DNA of 7,759 nt from Clostridia bacterium (lineage in GTDB: Bacteria; Bacillota_A; Clostridia; Christensenellales; Aristaeellaceae): assembly GCA_025997215.1 (NCBI GenBank), contig BNUH01000114.1, positions 1 through 7,759 on the forward strand. Reading direction: 5' to 3'. Of the stretch, positions 5,781 through 7,759 are shown one piece after another. Numbering within the stretch: the stretch's first letter is position 1; every line of letters starts with the position of its first letter. The notes under the pieces were generated by a model that had not been told where the DNA came from, did no database searches, and saw only the letters and a list, made by a program, of their open reading frames with translations. A program made the position numbers and the translations under genes.

Positions 5781-6970
5781 GCAAAATGGGTCACATAAAG
5801 AATAGTCGTATAGATAGAATTATTATAATCACGGCCATCGGGAGCGCAATTATCACTATCTTTATTCGTTTCATCTTGCTTCGGTATGTATCGATCAATA
5901 TTTCTGGTGACTCAAATTGGTATATTAGCAACATGGAGTTATTTGCTGTACAAGGGTTAGGTTTTGTTTGGGACAATCTTTTCAGGCCAACGTATATAGG
6001 ATATCCACTATACTTGCATCTGTTCAGGTCGTATGGTGAAAACCAGTTTCTTTATGTGGTAATCACAAGCATTGTCTTGAGCATTTCTGTATCTCCCTAT
6101 GTGTTTTGGATAGCTCGACAGGCAACAGGCGGCTGTAAATTCCCAACTATCGCATTGGTTCTATATATGAGTTGCTGGGAGATATTCCACTGGGATTATT
6201 ACATTCTTAGCGATACTCTAGGTGTAGTGTTTGCTGTGTTGAGTGTCGGGTTATTGTTCATGCTCCAAAAAAAACAAACGAAGAAATTGCTGTTTTCAGG
6301 ATTAATGGGATTATCTATGCTTGCTCTCCTTCTGGTTCGAGGTAACGGAATCATGATTGTCATTCCGATTTTTAGCATATTATTGCTTTATACAAAGCGC
6401 AGGAAAACGATGATGATCGCTTCTCTGTGCGCTATTATTAGTATAGTGGTATTGTTATATTTCCAAGGAATTGGGAGATCACATAGTATTGGCAACCGTT
6501 TAAACTACTACATTGGTCTATTCCGGAAGGGCGTTGTGGTTTTGGGTCGGCCGGAATACAATGTTGACATTTCGTATTATCAAGACAGAGGCACCACTCA
6601 ACTTGGGTATCTGTTGGTTTTTTTAAAGCGGATTATGTGTTTCTGGCTTCCGACATATGCGACATCCCATTCCGTTCGCCATCAGCTTTATGGTTGGCTG
6701 GCGCTATTCCCAGTGTTTGTGCTAGCGGCTGTTGGCAGTGTAGCTGGAATTATACAAAAGAATAGCGTCTCTAAGCAATTGACACTGTTCCCATTGGCAG
6801 CTACAATTGTCAGCGCTTTAACAGAACTCGAGTACGATTCAAGGTATCGAATCATTGTTCTTCCTTTTGTGATTATCCTCGCGGTATATGGACTTAAAAA
6901 GATATTAGATAACGGAATCTTAGTAAAGAGTGTGTTATTGGGTTTGAAAGGTCGAATCGCAACATATTGA
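5777..6970 (+). CDS. Multi-span membrane protein, GT-C / glycosyltransferase 39-like
   Basis: A 397-residue protein with about ten or eleven membrane segments (for example 14-37, 91-112, 144-163, 171-187, 191-205, 212-229, 306-326, 356-376). The first outer loop has GDSNWY (44-49), fitting the catalytic Asp position of GT-C transferases, then RPTYIGYPLYLHLF (70-83), close to the RPPGYPLFLA motif of the PMT/ArnT type. A later ILSD (143-146) and SRYRIIVLPF near 355-364 also match that family. GT-C enzymes move sugar from a polyprenyl phosphate carrier to an acceptor outside the membrane. The start is GTG 5777, overlapping the WbqC stop by 4 bases; an ATG three codons on (5786) is an alternative. 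A Wzy-type polymerase is possible but less likely given the motifs. Confidence 0.75.
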   Translation: MSKMGHIKNSRIDRIIIITAIGSAIITIFIRFILLRYVSINISGDSNWYISNMELFAVQGLGFVWDNLFRPTYIGYPLYLHLFRSYGENQFLYVVITSIVLSISVSPYVFWIARQATGGCKFPTIALVLYMSCWEIFHWDYYILSDTLGVVFAVLSVGLLFMLQKKQTKKLLFSGLMGLSMLALLLVRGNGIMIVIPIFSILLLYTKRRKTMMIASLCAIISIVVLLYFQGIGRSHSIGNRLNYYIGLFRKGVVVLGRPEYNVDISYYQDRGTTQLGYLLVFLKRIMCFWLPTYATSHSVRHQLYGWLALFPVFVLAAVGSVAGIIQKNSVSKQLTLFPLAATIVSALTELEYDSRYRIIVLPFVIILAVYGLKKILDNGILVKSVLLGLKGRIATY

Positions 6971-7759
6971 ACTGTGAAATCGGCAGTTTCATTGAGATGC
7001 AATTTCCCAGAGGCCGGGAGCATTATTCTGGCGACTATATTACGCGATTGAATGTTGCTCGCGCGGGAATTTGGCATGCTACGAAATGTTTAAAATGCTC
7101 GACCGTATACTTACCTGTTTATCAGTGTGAAACGGTTCGCTCTTTTTTGATATCGCATGGCCTAACTGTCAAGTATTATCGGATTGATTCACAATTTAAT
7201 CCACTTTTAGATAATATCGAAGAAGGATCCTCGATTGTCCTCGCCAATTATTTCGGCGTGATGAGCAATGCGCGAATGAAATCACTGGCTTTGAAATTTG
7301 AAAATGTCATTATCGACAACGCGCAGGCGTTTTTTGCACCGTCTATTGATGGTTGTATGAACGTTTACTCAGCGCGGAAATTTGTCGGCACGCCGGACGG
7401 TTGTTATGTGGTCGGAAGCAATGCCAATTATGATATCGACTCGTACCCGCAAGACTATTCATCGGATACTGCTTTGTTTCTTTTACAAAGAATTGAGTAT
7501 GGTTGTGCAGGAAAGGCATACGATAGCCGAAAGCAAAATGAGCTCCGTTTGGATTCCTCCGTGTGTATGCGTATGTCGAAATTAACCAAAACTATTCTAT
7601 CAGGCACAGACTATGATAAAATTATTATCGCGCGCAGAACCAACTTCCAGAAAGCGCACGAACTCTTCGGAGCAATCAACGGACTGTATCCACTGCAGTA
7701 TTACGATGAAACTTGTGTTCCGATGGTCTATCCGCTTGTTGTTGAAAATGACACTTTAC
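6967..7759 (+). CDS. DegT/DnrJ/EryC1-like PLP protein (cut by window edge)
   Basis: 264 visible residues of a family related to PLP-dependent sugar aminotransferases, which aminate keto sugars. ANYFGVMS (93-100) and IIDNAQAFF (115-123) fit the region where an Asp (D117) pairs with the PLP ring nitrogen. YSARKFVGTPDG (134-145) fits the lysine loop, with Lys138 the probable Schiff-base residue. The variant wording differs from classic DegT (DAAHA, GKxxxxGEGG), placing it in the divergent branch often found next to WbqC. The start is taken as TTG 6967, overlapping the previous TGA, because the N-terminal EIGSF looks conserved; its ribosome binding site is poor (AAAGG 15 bases away). ATG 6997 is the alternative. 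The C-terminal third is missing. It may aminate the keto sugar made by the upstream dehydratase. Confidence 0.82.
   Translation, partial: MNCEIGSFIEMQFPRGREHYSGDYITRLNVARAGIWHATKCLKCSTVYLPVYQCETVRSFLISHGLTVKYYRIDSQFNPLLDNIEEGSSIVLANYFGVMSNARMKSLALKFENVIIDNAQAFFAPSIDGCMNVYSARKFVGTPDGCYVVGSNANYDIDSYPQDYSSDTALFLLQRIEYGCAGKAYDSRKQNELRLDSSVCMRMSKLTKTILSGTDYDKIIIARRTNFQKAHELFGAINGLYPLQYYDETCVPMVYPLVVENDTL

Noticed and set aside
6688..7077. 129-codon minus-strand frame
   Set aside because: It is antisense to the GT-C-like protein end and the DegT-like protein start, both supported by family motifs.
7382..7585. 67-codon plus-strand frame
   Set aside because: It lies inside the DegT-like gene in another frame; the main frame is open throughout and carries the PLP motifs.

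Overview
The window looks like chromosome of a low-to-mid GC Gram-positive bacterium. Bacillota, and more specifically a Bacillales/Paenibacillus-like host, is my best guess. The reasons are strong AGGAGG-type ribosome binding sites, frequent GTG and TTG starts, a large serine recombinase and Firmicute-style phage tail genes. This is inference; no rRNA or housekeeping marker is present.

The window has two unrelated halves. Positions 1 to about 1976 are the end of a prophage or a phage remnant, with every gene on the minus strand. In transcription order it holds the last codons of a tail or baseplate gene, a short protein with a phage baseplate/tail N-terminal domain that appears cut off, a very glycine-rich tail-tip type protein, a small unrecognised protein, a probable promoter, and a large serine recombinase that runs off the left edge.

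From about 1976 to the right edge every gene is on the plus strand and belongs to a surface glycan or glycosylation operon. The order is: a FlaA1/CapD/PglF-type nucleotide-sugar 4,6-dehydratase lacking its N-terminal membrane part; an unrecognised four-cysteine protein with a charged tail; a PIG-L (LmbE-like) deacetylase; a PglC/WcaJ-type phosphoglycosyl transferase; a WbqC-family protein; a multi-membrane-span GT-C-like protein; and a DegT-like PLP protein running off the right edge. Each gene starts inside the stop region of the one before it, by 1 to 8 bases, so translation is probably coupled and the block is one transcript.

Together the operon could make a keto sugar (dehydratase), aminate it (DegT-like), remove an acetyl group (PIG-L), load a sugar phosphate on undecaprenyl phosphate (phosphoglycosyl transferase) and move lipid-linked sugar outside the membrane (GT-C). 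This pathway is an inference from families. The most notable points are the abrupt phage/dehydratase junction near 1976, which removes the start of the first operon gene, and the unrecognised cysteine protein embedded in the operon.
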